Made by a program: the position numbers and the translations under genes. Positions 1-11,604 of a DNA stretch of 64,000 nucleotides are shown here, one piece after another. The first letter of the stretch is position 1; each line of letters opens with the position of its first letter. The notes under the pieces were generated by a model that was not told where the DNA came from, did no database searches, and saw only the letters and a list, made by a program, of their open reading frames with translations. This DNA is from Ichthyophis bannanicus. Its lineage: Eukaryota > Chordata > Amphibia > Gymnophiona > Ichthyophiidae. The stretch is from NCBI GenBank assembly GCA_033557465.1, contig CM066034.1, positions 415,316,159 to 415,380,158 of the forward strand, in the 5' to 3' direction.

Positions 1-356
1 ACATAATTTCTTTTTAGCCGACTGCAGTTTATTTTCTTAGCCCAAAATAGAGGTTGTAATGGTTAACTAACTAGAAACACTCCCTCATGATATTTTAGAG
101 TGTTTTGTATTCATTTTATACATTAACAGGACAATTGGGAGGCGGGGGGCTAAATCCAGTACTCGCGCTGGCGCATGTTCTTTCCTGTTCGCCTCGCCTC
201 GTTCGCTCGCTCAAACACGGTGGTTGCGACATGAACGTTCCTGTCAAATTTCAGTTTCTTGCAAGTTCATTATTACCTTTTGTTTGCTCAGTCGTAATCC
301 AGCTTTATTCCGAAGTGGTTCACTACAGTTGTAGTTTGCAGTGCTGTGTATTTGTG

Positions 357-2073
357 ATGGCTCACAGAGCCAGAGGTTGCGTCAACTCTCCGGACAGTTT
401 TTGTTTTATTTGTGGGGAATATACCGTGAAAAAGCAGCAGAGGAACATTTCTGCATTTATTAAAAAAGTATATTTCGCCTATTTCGGTTTGAAGTTAGGC
501 GATCAAGACAAACCGTGGGCTCCTCACAAAGTGTGCAAGACATGTGAGGAAGATCTACGCTTATGGATGAAAGGTAAAAAACAAGCATTTCGTTTCGGAA
601 TACCTATGATGTGGCGTGAACAAAGAGACCACAGCAGTGACTGCTATTTTTGCTCTTGCATTGTGAAGGGATACAACTTAAAAAATAAGAACGTAATAAG
701 TTACCCCAACCTTCCCTCAGCAATTAGGCCTATGCCTCATAGCAACGAAGTACCTGTGCCTGAACCACCAAAATCTTTGGATCATATTTGTGTGGACGGT
801 TCTGATGATGATGAGACTCATCAGATGGCTTTTCCCGATGAGTCCAGTACTTCCGAGTTTGAAACTGAACCAGATCCGAAACCTGAACTTTTCTCTCAAG
901 CTGAATTGAATGATTTAGTCCGGGATTTAGGACTCCCAAAAGATGCTGCCCAACTGCTAGGTTCTCGGCTTAAACAGAAAAATCTATTGTCACCAGGAAC
1001 AACTTTTTATTGGTACCGCAACCGCGAGACACAATTTTTGAAGTATTTCAGCAAAGAGGAAGATTTGGTATTTTGCAACGATATATACGGAGTGATGGAA
1101 AAGTTTAAACTCAAGTATGATCCTGCTGAATGGCGGCTGTTCATTGATTCGTCAAAAGACAGCATAAAAGGTGTTCTTCTTCATAATGGCAACACATTCG
1201 CTTCAGTTCCTATTGCTCACTCTGTTATTCTCCAAGAAAAATACGAGAATTTGGCCCTGATTCTTCAGAAGATTCGTTATGATGAGCATAAGTGGATGAT
1301 TTGTGGAGACTTTAAAATTCTATCCATGCTATTAGGGCAGCAATTCGGTTTCACCAAATATCCCTGCTTCCTTTGCTTGTGGGATAGCCGGGCCCGCGAC
1401 CTACACTGGGGGAAAAAAGACTGGCCAATTCGTGAGTATTTGAGACCCGGTGAGAAAAATGTTCTTCATGAGAGCTTGGTACCTCGTGATAAAATTCTAT
1501 TACCACCTCTCCACATTAAGTTGGGTCTCATTAAGCAATTCATCAAGTCCCTTCCAAAAGATGGTGAGTGCTTTCGGTACCTTTGCTCAAAGTTCCCCCG
1601 ACTTTCTGAAGCAAAGCTAAAGGAAGGAGTGTTTGTTGGCCCTGATATAAGGAAACTCATTTCAGATGGAGCATTCGCTGAAACGATGTCTGAGAAGGAA
1701 AAAGAAGCCTGGGATTCCTTCAAGGATGTTGTTCTCAAATTCTTGGGGAACAGGCGGGATGAGAACTATAAGGATATTGTTGCCAGGATGCTCAATGCCT
1801 TCAAAGAACATGAGCCTGAAAGTCCATTTCTTGCACTCCCATGTGAACTACTTTCCCGAAAACTTGGGGGCGTACAGTGAAGAACAAGGTGAAAGGTTTC
1901 ACCAGGACATCAAGGATGCAGAGAGAAGGTACCAAGGAAGATGGAACACCACTATGATGGCTGATTTCTGCTGGTTGCTGCTGCGGGAAACCCCAGATGA
2001 AAAATACGCCAAGCAGCGCACCAAGAGAAGCATTCGGGGGAAGAAGAAACGGGCCCACCAGGAGATTGATTGA
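357..2073 (+). pseudogene. Cysteine-rich uncharacterised protein, one frameshift
   Basis: A long ORF is open from upstream of this Met to a stop at 1880. I chose the Met at 357 because the protein-like part (CxxC, then CKTC about 55 residues later) starts there; codons 105-356 look like translated leader. Seen: an N-terminal four-cysteine module (CFIC...CKTC), a DCYFC motif near residue 95, an acidic linker near residues 140-170, a CFLC...H motif near residue 340, and a C-terminal block with GERFHQDI. The last block is in a different frame, so a frameshift lies near 1800-1815; the second frame stops at 2073. An AATAAA lies at 2136. I recognise the general look of a multicopy uncharacterised family found in invertebrate genomes, often with transposon-like distribution, but cannot name a function. 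It could be a transposon protein or a decayed captured gene. No terminal repeats were found. Confidence 0.6.
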
Positions 2074-2996
2074 CCCAAGAATGACTTTAAAATCTAAACT
2101 GTGTTGACAAATATCGTGTTTTTACTAAACTTTGAAATAAAAATTTGCTAGTTATTACCACAGTGTCGGATCTCATTTATTAGAATTTTATTTTCACACC
2201 ATCGGGTGTTTGTCTTCATGTATTGCAATGGTGCGGTTTGCGTTTTCTATTCTTACATACATACCTGTACAACATTTTTTGCACATTTCTTTGCTTTGCT
2301 TTGTGTCTAACCTCGCTCTTATATGCTCAATGTTTGTGCACATGTATGTGGCTGTTTTAAGTGCAGACAATTTTGCTACCATCACAGTGTGTTTTGTTGA
2401 CATTACTCTATTCTTATGTGCTGCCTTGTTACAATTTTCTTTATTCTTATTTGAATAACTACTAAACAATTAGTATAAAGAATTCATCCAAGAAACTTTT
2501 ATCTCGATTGCACTCAATCTGAAACGTTCACCTCAAACTGCTAACCCAATGTAGCAAAAAATCTGTACGTGATGGAGCAAATTCGTTACCAGATTTGGAT
2601 TCAGCGCACCAAAAAACGTAAAAATCAATCGAAACATTAGAGGCAGTTTAAAAAAATTTTTTTTTAGTGTACCTGTGTTATCAATGAATGGGGGTCATAG
2701 AAAGAGGGCTGCTTCCCCTCCCCTTCAGCTTCTATTATGACCAATGCCCAGTAGTGGCAGTTAATGAACATTCACAGGCCCTGCCAGTGCCGTACCTAGC
2801 CCTGTGTGAGCGGTACAGCCGCACAGGATACAAAAGATTAGGGGCACATTTCGGCTGCTGGCCTCAACTGCTGCCTGCTATTACCCTGTTGATGCCACTT
2901 TTTGTTTTCTCAACAGCAGTGGCACTGGCAGTAGCAAAGCAGACTTGACTTTAAATTAAAAAAAAAACAACCACACTGGTCTTTCCAACTTCACGC
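2074..2996. other. 3' flank and unassigned sequence
   Basis: AT-rich sequence after the cysteine-rich ORF. It holds an AATAAA at 2136-2141 and a run of A followed by T near 2650-2665, which may mark the end of the unit carrying the ORF. Small ORFs on both strands (for example 2194-2469 and 2688-2948) show no motif and I do not accept them as genes. Confidence 0.5.
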
Positions 2997-3568
2997 TTGT
3001 ACGCAGGTCTGGTCCTTGTCATTCACCTTCTCTCAGCAGACACACTCCAAAACATCATAACAAGGGATATCAGCAATAGACCAAGAAGAACCAATAACGA
3101 CAACATGATTGATACACCTGCAGGCTATCACAAAACCAAACAAACAACTTCAAAAAGAGCACCATCACTACTGGCATCCATACTATGGAATTCCCTCCCA
3201 ACGAGCCTGAGAGCATTGGATGACCTCACAGACTTCCGCAAAGACCTCAAAACATTTCTATTTATAGAAACATATGAGCATCCAGGCAACATCCCAAACC
3301 CAAACTGAAATACCACTTACGCTGCTAACTAAGCACGCACCCATTCTATTCACACACACAAGTTTATCATACCACATTACTAAATACCCTCATGTTATAT
3401 GTTACCTTTAATTGTACTGTCTAAATGCTGTTATGTAACTGTACTTTCTAAATGTTTACACGTATCCTAAGGTAAAATGTAACCCTCCAATTGTGATGTG
3501 ACGTGACGTGACCACCTTGATTGAAAGATAAGGTGGCATACAAATCTGTCGAAATAAATAAAGTGGTG
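2997..3568 (+). mobile_element. L2-like LINE, 3' end fragment
   Basis: The frame 2997-3308 encodes the C-terminal tail typical of L2/CR1-type ORF2: an LWNSLP motif near residue 62, then a DFRKDLKTFLF motif. Upstream domains are absent, so the copy is 5'-truncated. The 3' UTR ends in a short AAATAAATAAA tail near 3555, preceded by a motif of the GGCATACAAATC kind. The ORF1, endonuclease and RT domains are missing, so the copy cannot move by itself. Confidence 0.6.
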
Positions 3569-4359
3569 TTGTGAAGTGAACAACACGGCATGAAAATAGA
3601 CTTGTAAGCCTTGCGAAGCTTAATTAAAAATATGTGAAAAATGTGTAAAAAATTTTTTATATTGAATGATATTAAAAGTAAAGATAATAATAATACCATG
3701 AATAGTGTGGCTAAATAAAAAACACAGGGGTATATAAAAGGGAACTTCAAAACTGTGTTGTATGAAGCTAGGAAATGTACTGAAGAATGACATGTACAGC
3801 TATAAGACAAAATGAACAAGGTAGCGAGAATATCTGGCAAAGCACCTAATAAATGCAAAAAACAGCATAAAAAAACAATAAACTGTAGTGAAAATGTTAC
3901 CTGATTGTAAGAGAACATCAATCGCAGCACTGGAACCTAAAAAGACGCCGGAGGTTTTCGCGACTTATAAAAGGTCAAAGCAACAAGAAATTTACATAAA
4001 ATGACATCATGTGAACATCAGAATAAAGATATTAAAAATCCAACAAGCAAGTAAGTAAGAAAGATATTTGATGGTACGGAACTGAAAATAATTCATACTG
4101 ACGTGCCAGAGAGAGGGAACAGAGAAAATATGATCTAAGTAAATATCGAATGCTAAGGCACAGAATCCGAAATATAACTTGTGTTCAATGCTGTTGAAAA
4201 AAGAAAGAAATAAACGGCATCTATAAATCCAGAACTCTGACAACATGGCCCGGAGCACCAAGCAGAGAACCCATGAAGCAACAGGTGTACACAGGGTGGG
4301 ACATAGATGATGTATCCCCCAGAGAAAATCAGACAAAATCAGGATGAGAGGAAATGGAC
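3569..4359. other. Unassigned AT-rich sequence
   Basis: No recognisable gene or repeat. A 160-codon minus-strand ORF (3448-3930) is dominated by Leu, Phe, Ser and Ile from AT-rich codons and shows no motif. Confidence 0.4.
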
Positions 4360-6218
4360 TGCCCCGCCATTGGCCTCCTGAAGCTATTTTAGACCTAGTG
4401 CTTAGTGGAACGCAGGATCTAGTGCAAGACGTAACAGTGTTGGGGCCACTTGATTATAGTGATCATAACAAGATCACATTTGATTTAATAAATGGAAGGA
4501 TAACAGGGAAATCCACTGCACTAGTATTTAGCTTTCAAAAAGGAGACTATGATAAAATGAGGAATATGGCTAAGAAAAAACTAAAAGGAGCAAAAGAAAA
4601 GGTTAAGTGTTTATATCAGGCCTGGACATTATTTAAAAATACAATTTTGGAAGCCCAGATCAGATATATTCCACACTTTAAGAAAGGTGGAAGGAAAACC
4701 AAACGACAGCCAGCATGGCTTAGCATGGCTTAAAGGTGAAGTCAGAGATGCTGTCATAGCTAAGAGAATCCTTCAGAAAATGGAAAAAAGAGCCAAATGA
4801 TGAAAACAGGAAACATCATAAGTACTAGCAAGTTAAATGCAAGGCACTGATAAGGCAGGCAAAAAGAGAATTTGAAAAGAAGATTGTCGTGGAAGCAAAA
4901 GTGCATAATAAAAACTTTTTCAAGTATATTTGTAGTAAAACACCTGTGAGAGAGTGAGTTGGACCATTAGATGATGGAGTGGTAAAAGAGGCACTAAGAG
5001 AGGAAAGGCCATAGCGGAGAGACTGAATGAATGCTTTGCTTCAGTATTTACTAAAGAAGATGTAGGACATTTACCCAAGCCAAGAATGATAATTAAAGGT
5101 GGTGTATCAGAGGAACTGAAACAAATCTCCATAAACTGGGAAGATGTAATAAAGTTATTCGGTAAACTAAAGAACAGCAAAAGACCTGGACCAGATGGCA
5201 TACATCCCAGGGTGCTGAAAGAACCAAAATATGAGATTGCAGACCTACTTTTAGTAATCTGTAGAACTATAATTAAAATCATCTGTAGTACCTAAGGATT
5301 GGAGAGTAGCCAATGTAACGCCAGTTTTTAAAAAGGGTTCCAAGGAAACTACAGACTGGTGAGCTTGATGTCTGTACCAGACAAAATGATAGAAACCATT
5401 ATAAAGAACAAAATTACTGAAGATGTAGAAAATTGTGGTTTAATGGCAGAAAGCCAACATGGATTTAACCTAGGAAAATTCTGTCTCAAAAATCTCTTAC
5501 AATTATTTGAAGGTGTGAATAAACAGGTAGATAAAGGTGAGCCAGTCGATATAGTCTATCTGGATTTTCAAAAAGCCTTTGACAAGATCTCTTATATGAG
5601 ACTCCTGTGGAAATTAAAAATTCATGGATAGGAAGCAGTGTACTATTGTGGATTTAGAAAGAAAGAAAACAGAGAGTAGGGCTAAATCGCCAATTTGCTC
5701 AATGAAGAAAGATAAATTGTGGAGTATCCCACGGATCTGTACTGGACTCACTGCTTTTTAACATATTTAGAAATGACCTGGAAATGAGAATAATAAATGA
5801 AGTGATCAAATTGCAGATGACACAAAATTTTTCAAAGTTGTTAAAACACAAGAGGATTGTGAAAAATTGCAAGAGGACCTTGGAAAATTGGGAGACTGGG
5901 AGTCCAAATGGCAGATGAAATTTAATGTGGACAAATGCAAAGTTATGCACTTCGGGAAGAACAACCTAAACTACAGTTACACGATGTAATGTCCCTTATT
6001 AGGAATCATCACCCAGGAAAAGGATCTAGGCATTATCATGGATAATAATTGAAACCCTGTGCCCAGTGTGCAGCAGTAGCAAGAAAGCAAATAGAATGCT
6101 AGGAATCATAAGGAAAGGAATGGAGAATAAAACCAAGGATATTATAATGCCTCTGTATCGATCCATGGTGCGACCGCACCTTGAATATTGTGTGCATTCT
6201 GGTCGCCATATCTTAAAA
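4360..6218 (+). mobile_element. CR1-family LINE, decayed ORF2 fragment
   Basis: Same family as the nearly full-length CR1 at 56.8-61.7 kb. The match begins at the end of the endonuclease domain (ILDLVLSGT near 4390). It continues through the linker (4500-5050), the RT N-terminus (RPGPDGIHP near 5190), the motif with VYLDFQKAFDK (near 5555) and the C-terminal block with [12 protein letters not shown] (near 6150). Many stops and frameshifts break it. It stops abruptly at 6218 in the middle of the C-terminal domain, where DIRS-type terminal sequence begins. The 5' end is truncated. Confidence 0.85.
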
Positions 6219-7229
6219 GGTGATATTTTACTTACCAGAAAATGTCCTTTCCATATTGCCTTGCTAGACCAGACCAGACAAGTAGGTTGTGTTCCCCTAC
6301 CAGCAAACTGGTCAAGACAAAGAATGAATGAAAAGATTGCAATGACATCACTCCCATGCCTCTATATGCCTCAGCCATCAGTCTCTTCACTATCCATCCC
6401 AAAGCATATGGAGAACATGGCAAGCATCACACAACCTCAATGTGGGCAACAATGAGCAATAAAACAGTAGAAGACTATGTACAGGAAAGCATAAAGAGAA
6501 GCTGTTCATAGAAGATGAACCTGCAGAGCCAAATATATAACTCATAGCAGACGTCCACAAAAGAACAGAGCAAACACAGTTTCAGAGGCGGACTCTGGCC
6601 TGGTCTAGCAAGACTCAAGGAAAGGGCATTATCTGATAAGTAAAATGTCACCTTCTATGTCTTCCTGCTAACTCAGTCCAGACAAGTGGGACATACCAAA
6701 ACTATGACTCCATTGGGCGAGAAGAAGACACAGCAGCTCGCAAAACCTTAGAGTCTAAGGCCATGTCCACCTGAGCGAGGACATCCAAGTGTTAATGGTT
6801 GATAAAAGTGGAATTTGATGCCCATGCTGCTGCCCAACAAATGTCTGCAGGGCTACCAAGCTCCGCTCTGCCCAAGAGGATGCCTGTGCTCTGGTAGAAT
6901 GCAGGTGCAACCCTCCAGAACCAGCTGGTTCCGCAACAGAAAAGCCAAGGCAGTGGCTTCCTAAGTCTAGCACCCCAAGTGAGACTCAGCTGCTGTGTCA
7001 CCTTGTGCTGGCTAGCAAATGGCACAATTGGATGGCTGGACTCATGAAAAGAATTTGTAACCTTGAAGTACCAGAGAAGCACTCTCTGGACATCCACAAA
7101 GTGAAGATTCTTATCCTTCCCCCGGCAGAGGGCAGACATATCACCTGGTTCACATGAAAGGGAAAAATCATCTTAGGTAAGAAGGAAGGCATAGGTCGAA
7201 TGCAAACGACCTCCTCAGAAAAAGATGGG
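6219..7229 (-). mobile_element. Old DIRS-like element (a), terminal and recombinase part
   Basis: Starts with a terminal sequence containing TTTACTTACCAG. About 380 bp later (6595-6652) there is a reverse-complement block containing GATAAGTAAAATGTCACC, the same hairpin layout as in the young DIRS copies at 11.6 kb. The minus-strand translation of 6998-7192 resembles the recombinase stretch PFHLNQEVYLP of the young copies, with about half of the residues shared. The coding sequence is full of stops. The element breaks off near 7229, where an L2-like LINE was inserted, and seems to resume near 26,516. Confidence 0.7.
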
Positions 7230-7371
7230 CAAGGATCTACTACTACTAATCATTTGTATAGTGCTACAAGGCATATGCAGTGCTGTACATATAGATGTAA
7301 GACATAGTTCCTGCTCATCAGAGCTTACAATCTAATCAAGATGAAATAACATTGTAAAACTGGGTAGAAGA
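7230..7371 (-). mobile_element. L2-like LINE, 3' UTR (outer half of split copy)
   Basis: Short 3' UTR segment ending in a TAG-type microsatellite on the minus strand (7230-7240). The LINE is cut at the GTAT target site of the gypsy element, and the rest lies at 25,375-26,515. A related 3' end occurs at 54,086. Confidence 0.65.
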
Positions 7372-7375
7372 GTAT
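7372..7375. repeat. Target-site duplication GTAT (left)
   Basis: GTAT immediately outside the TG end of the LTR at 7376. The same four bases follow the other LTR at 25,375-25,378. Confidence 0.85.
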
Positions 7376-8911
7376 TGTCAGACGGCTGCCTAGGGTGAGA
7401 ACTTACACAATCTTGACGATGCATATATTCATATGATTCTTGCAAGGTATTGTGGGTATTGTAGTTCATTCACTCCCAAACACAGCTGATGACAATAATT
7501 TGAGTTGTGAAACCAAGTGGTAAGATCAATAAAATACTTCTTTTATTGATGGGGTTTAATTCACCCAGCACATGTATGCTTGATAGCACTATAAATGAGG
7601 TTACTTGCTTGCAGTGTTTAAAATGGATAACAAAAAGTCACAAAGTAAACCAGAAACAACCTTCAGCTTGTCAGGCAATTAGCTAATGTTTTCTTAGCAA
7701 ATAATTACCAAATACAAAGGCACAAAGAAAAGAATAAACTTTGCTGGTTAGGTTAACTTCTGCTTATTTTCCATGCAGATCTCAGCAGTGATTCTCCCTT
7801 GCTCACACACACAATCAGGTGCAGCCCTAATTACTATCAATGGACCAGCTGAAAGCCTTTAGCTGGCTGGCTGCTACTGTGTGAGCCCAAATCCTGCTTT
7901 AAGAGCTGTTTGCAGTGGAAATAAAGAACAAAGTTAGGTTTCTTTGTGATGGCTGATGTGTTTGCTCACGGAAAACTAGCAATAGCATTTAGATAGAGAA
8001 CAGTCCATATAAATAGTTTCATCTGCTGTATCTCTCTCTTCATCAACAATCATAGGGTCAATATCATACATTGGCACAGATGAGTCTTTCATTAAGGCAC
8101 TATCATGAGAATGCTTATTCCCTTGCTGCCATTCTCTATTATAGATAGGGTCTGGATCAGTGTTCATACCTGAGCCTCTCCTGCTATCATTATTTCTCTC
8201 TGTATAGCCTGGCCAATATGTAATCCAATTCTGATGTCCAGCCTTCCAATCTTGATCCCTGGACACTGGATCTCCTCTCACATACCTTCTGGCCTTGGTC
8301 TGAAAGTCCCTTCCACATGCAGTCTTCTCTCTTCCAGGTAGCCACTGGTGATTCCTATCTCTGCCACTCCATTCCTCTGGCTGAATCCAGTCCAATGGAC
8401 TCTGCTGGCTTTTGGAATACCTCCCAGTATGAGTACTGCCTTGGAATCTCCCAGACCTTCCAATGGCCTTTCTTCTCTTCCTTCCAGAGAGTTTCCTTCT
8501 CTCTCTATCTGCTTGGCTTGGCTTCTGTTTCTCCAGGTGATACTGGTGCTTGTAGCCGTTGCTGTCTCTGTATCTCTTCCTCCCTCTGTAGCTGTTATCT
8601 GAAGAATAAGCTCTATTCTTATCCTGTTCTAATGTGTGCTGCTCCCTAACACAGCGCAGCTGTGTTGAATCAGGCCCTGTCCTTTGAGATGAGTGCTTAG
8701 GGATTACCTCATAGCTCTCTTGATTGCACACACATTCTCTCACTTCAGCCCCTCTCATGGCTGCTGGAAACCTGGTGCATTCTGGGACTGGTAGTCTTTT
8801 ATGTGAAAACTCTGTTTTCTTGCTTCTACCAGAACTGACAGGTTGCTTGTTCAGAGTCACATCATCTTTTCTATAGCTCCTACCTGAGCTATGATAAGCT
8901 TCCTTATCACA
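7376..8911 (-). repeat. 3' LTR of the gypsy element (1,536 bp)
   Basis: Matches 23,839-25,374 over its full length. On the minus strand it begins TGTGATAAG and ends in CTGACA. A minus-strand AATAAA lies at 7542-7547. About 310 codons at its start (8911 down to 7976) are open in the same frame as pol. Differences seen from the other LTR are a T/C near 8684 and a C/T near 8600. Confidence 0.95.
7976..8911 (-). CDS. LTR-encoded basic extension of Pol
   Basis: The pol frame passes from RNase H across the polypurine tract into the LTR and stays open for about 311 codons. The encoded segment is rich in Arg, Lys, Ser and Gln, with clusters such as GRKRRK, and ends in an acidic stretch followed by MDCS. 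No known domain is recognised; it is not an integrase by any motif I can see. The ORF in the solo LTR at 46.8-47.8 kb shares KHSHD, a later PM, and MDCS in the same order. It may be the C-terminus of Pol, a separate spliced product, or untranslated; the shared motifs favour a protein. Confidence 0.5.
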   Translation of the reverse strand, partial: CDKEAYHSSGRSYRKDDVTLNKQPVSSGRSKKTEFSHKRLPVPECTRFPAAMRGAEVRECVCNQESYEVIPKHSSQRTGPDSTQLRCVREQHTLEQDKNRAYSSDNSYRGRKRYRDSNGYKHQYHLEKQKPSQADRERRKLSGRKRRKAIGRSGRFQGSTHTGRYSKSQQSPLDWIQPEEWSGRDRNHQWLPGREKTACGRDFQTKARRYVRGDPVSRDQDWKAGHQNWITYWPGYTERNNDSRRGSGMNTDPDPIYNREWQQGNKHSHDSALMKDSSVPMYDIDPMIVDEERDTADETIYMDCSLSKCYC

Positions 8912-8924
8912 TACCCCCCTGCTT
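8912..8924 (-). other. Polypurine tract of the gypsy element
   Basis: The minus strand reads AAGCAGGGGGGTA directly before the 3' LTR, the expected place for the plus-strand primer of reverse transcription. It is also translated as part of the open pol frame. Confidence 0.8.
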
Positions 8925-11296
8925 AAGTTATTACGGACTGGTTTTACTGGTGAAACTTCTTCTCTACAGTCCGTAATACGGGAAAGTGCATCCGCATTCT
9001 TGTGTAACTTTCCGGCACGATGTTCAACTTGGAAATCAAACGCCTGTAAGGCCATGTACCAGCGTGTCAACCTGGCATTGTGGTTCTTCATTTGCTGCAA
9101 CCACTTAAGTGGGGCATGGTCCGTGACCAACTGGAACTTTCTCCCTGTAAGGTAAAACCTTAACGCCTCCACTGACCACTTGATAGCCAAACACTCTTTT
9201 TCTATCGTGGAATACTTTTGTTCAGCCAGTGACAACTTCCTGCTCAGGTACATCACAGGATGCTCCTCCCCATCATGGCACTGGGATAGGACTGCTCCTA
9301 GCCCTACATCCGATGCATCGGTTTGAACCAGAAAGGGTTTCTTGAAGTCTACTCCTTTCAGTACCGGTCCTGTACACAACTTTTCTTTTAATACTGAAAA
9401 CGCTTTTTCAGCTTCTGGTGTCCACTTTATCTGGTTTGGACAATTTTTTCGCAGCATATCCGTGAAAATGGCACTTTTCTCTGCGAATTGCGGTATAAAC
9501 CGGCGGTAGTATCCAATAAGTCCTAAGAAACTTCTTAGTTGTTTCTTGGTTGTTGGAGGAGGAAAATTCCTGATGCTATCTATTTTGCTTAATAGAGGTT
9601 TAATTTTTCCTCTTCCCACTAGGTGGCCTAGGTATTTTACCTCCTTATTTGCAAAGGCACACTTCTTCGGGTTTAAAGTGATTCCCGCTTGCTTCATAGA
9701 GCACAAGACTGCCCTGATCCTCTTCAAATGCTCCGCCCAGGTGTTACTATGGATTATGACATCATCCATGTACGCAAAAGCATAACTTTGGTGGGGTCGA
9801 AGTACCTGATCCACTAACCTTTGGCAGGTAGCCGCTGCTCCATGCAGTCCGAAAGGCATCCTCTTGAACTGGAAAAGGCCAACGGGGGTGCTGAACGCAG
9901 TTTTCGGCTTCGACTCCCTGGTGAGCGGGATTTGCCAATATCCTTTTGTCATATCAAGGGTGGTTAAGTATTGAGCCTGTCCCAGCTGGTCTAGCAGCTC
10001 CTCAATTCTTGGCATTGGATATGCATCAAAAACTGATATGGCGTTTACCTGCCGGAAGTCAATACAAAATCTTAAGGATCCATCAGGCTTCGGCACCAGG
10101 ACTATGGGGCTATTCCAGGGACTCTTTGACTCCTCTATTACCCCCATGTCCAACATCTCCTGGACTTGTGCCACTACCTCCTGTCTTTTGGCTTCAGGCA
10201 AGCGGTATGGCCTTTGACGAACCAATTTCCCAGGTGGAGTTATTATTTCATGGGCCACCAAATGGGTCTCCCCAGGTATGGGTGTCAACACATCTGGGAA
10301 TTCCTTAAGCAACTTCCTAATTTCTTCCTGTTGTACCATTGTCAGGTCCTCACCTATTTGGGGCTCTGATTTTTCTTTACAATCAGATACCTGGGGTCCC
10401 AAATCATCCTCTTCACTCACCTCCCTCTCTCGGGCACAGGTGGCAGCTAAGCTTTTAACCCCTTTGACATCAGTAGAACCAAAGCCTTTGGCTGCACGTT
10501 CAGAATTCTCTAGGGATGTGACCTCCTCCACAGGTGGAAAACCCAGCCTCTCACAAATCAATTGGGCAATTTTGTCTCCTGTCTTCACATGATACTCATT
10601 CTGTCCAAAGTTAAACAACAGAACCTTAATATTGCCCCTGTAATCGGGATCAATTACTCCCGCACCCACATCGATGAAATATTTAAGGGCTAATCCGGAC
10701 CTTGGGGCTACTCTCCCATAACATCCAATTGGTATTTCCACTTGGAGACCGGTGTCAACCAGGGCTCTCCCTTGGCTAGGTACAATCACATTTTCTATGC
10801 TGCACAGGTCAAACCCAGCAGACTGAGGGGTTGCCCGCGTAGGAGCTTGGGCCTTCTCAGAGACCTTATGGTACTTTAGGACGAATATCTGCTTTGGGGT
10901 AGCTTGGTCTTCTGGACGCTTAACCATCTTTTTAGCTGGGGTCTGAGGACTTCCAAATAAAGGCCCGGGAGCTACTACCATTAAACCTTCTCCCTCCTTT
11001 TTTCCTAGTCCTTCCACTAGACCCTGCTTAAATCTTGGCCAGTCTCTTCCTAGAACCAAATCAAAGGGTAGCCTTGGCACCACTGCTAATAGGACTTCCT
11101 CTTGTTCCCCCAGGCACTTAACCTTAAACCTATAGGTGGGATATGATGTTGCAGCACCATGAATGCATCTGATGTGAACTTGGCTTTCAGGGGTTCTAGG
11201 CACAAATCTTTCTTGGGCCTCTATCCTCTTCCAAAGCCTTTTTGACATCATACTCTGGTCTGCCCCAGAGTCTAATAATGCATTTGTGGTAATTCC
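8912..11296 (-). CDS. pol: Pol: protease, dUTPase, reverse transcriptase, RNase H
   Basis: Open from just after the Gag stop (11,297-11,299) and running on into the LTR. Numbered from the first Met at 11,251: the aspartic protease signature LLDSGAD lies just before it and LVLGRDW near residue 65. A trimeric-type dUTPase occupies about 133-262 with all five motifs (AGFDL, PRSGLA, GVIDPDYRGN, GDKIAQLI, KGFGST). RT lies at about 340-520 (motifs LDMTKGYWQI and YMDD). RNase H runs from the TDAS motif (about 620) to NADALSR (about 765). All catalytic motifs look intact. A dUTPase between protease and RT is unusual for Ty3/gypsy elements. The protein goes straight from RNase H to the polypurine tract with no integrase. 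Expression would need readthrough of, or reinitiation after, the Gag stop, because the two frames are the same. Confidence 0.9.
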
Positions 11297-11604
11297 TTAC
11301 ACATCAACCATCAAAAGAAATCCTTCCTTGGGTTGTTTTAAATCCAGACCCATTAAACTAGTGTGTGTCTGGCATCTCTTCTCTAAGTGTCCCACTTTTC
11401 CACACTTGAAACATTTCTTTCTATTCCACTGTGTCATCTGGTTTGATACAGTACATTCATTTTTAGAAACATTCTTAATTATTCCTTTTTCTGATACAGC
11501 ACATCTAGCCTCAGCATCCATCTTTAGAGGGCCACCCATTCTATGGCAAGCCTGCGTGGCTTCCAAGAATCTCTCTGCTAGCATGGTTGCCTCTCCAAGA
11601 TTTA
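11297..11604 (-). pseudogene. gag: Gag, C-terminal part with zinc knuckle
   Basis: Continuation of the capsid from 22.8-23.5 kb, separated from it by the DIRS insertion. It begins with the last helix of the SCAN-like capsid (EATMLAERFLEA) and contains one CCHC knuckle of the form CFKCGKVGHLEKRC. It ends in a single TAA at 11,297-11,299 in the same frame as pol. The TAA may be a programmed readthrough stop as in some retroelements, or a point mutation. The DIRS insertion separates it from its start codon, so this copy cannot make full Gag. Confidence 0.85.

Noticed and set aside
105..356. N-terminal extension of the cysteine-rich ORF
   Set aside because: Composition looks like untranslated leader; the conserved-looking part starts at the Met at 357.
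3448..3930. 160-codon minus-strand ORF
   Set aside because: Composition follows AT-rich DNA; no motif, no neighbouring gene signal.
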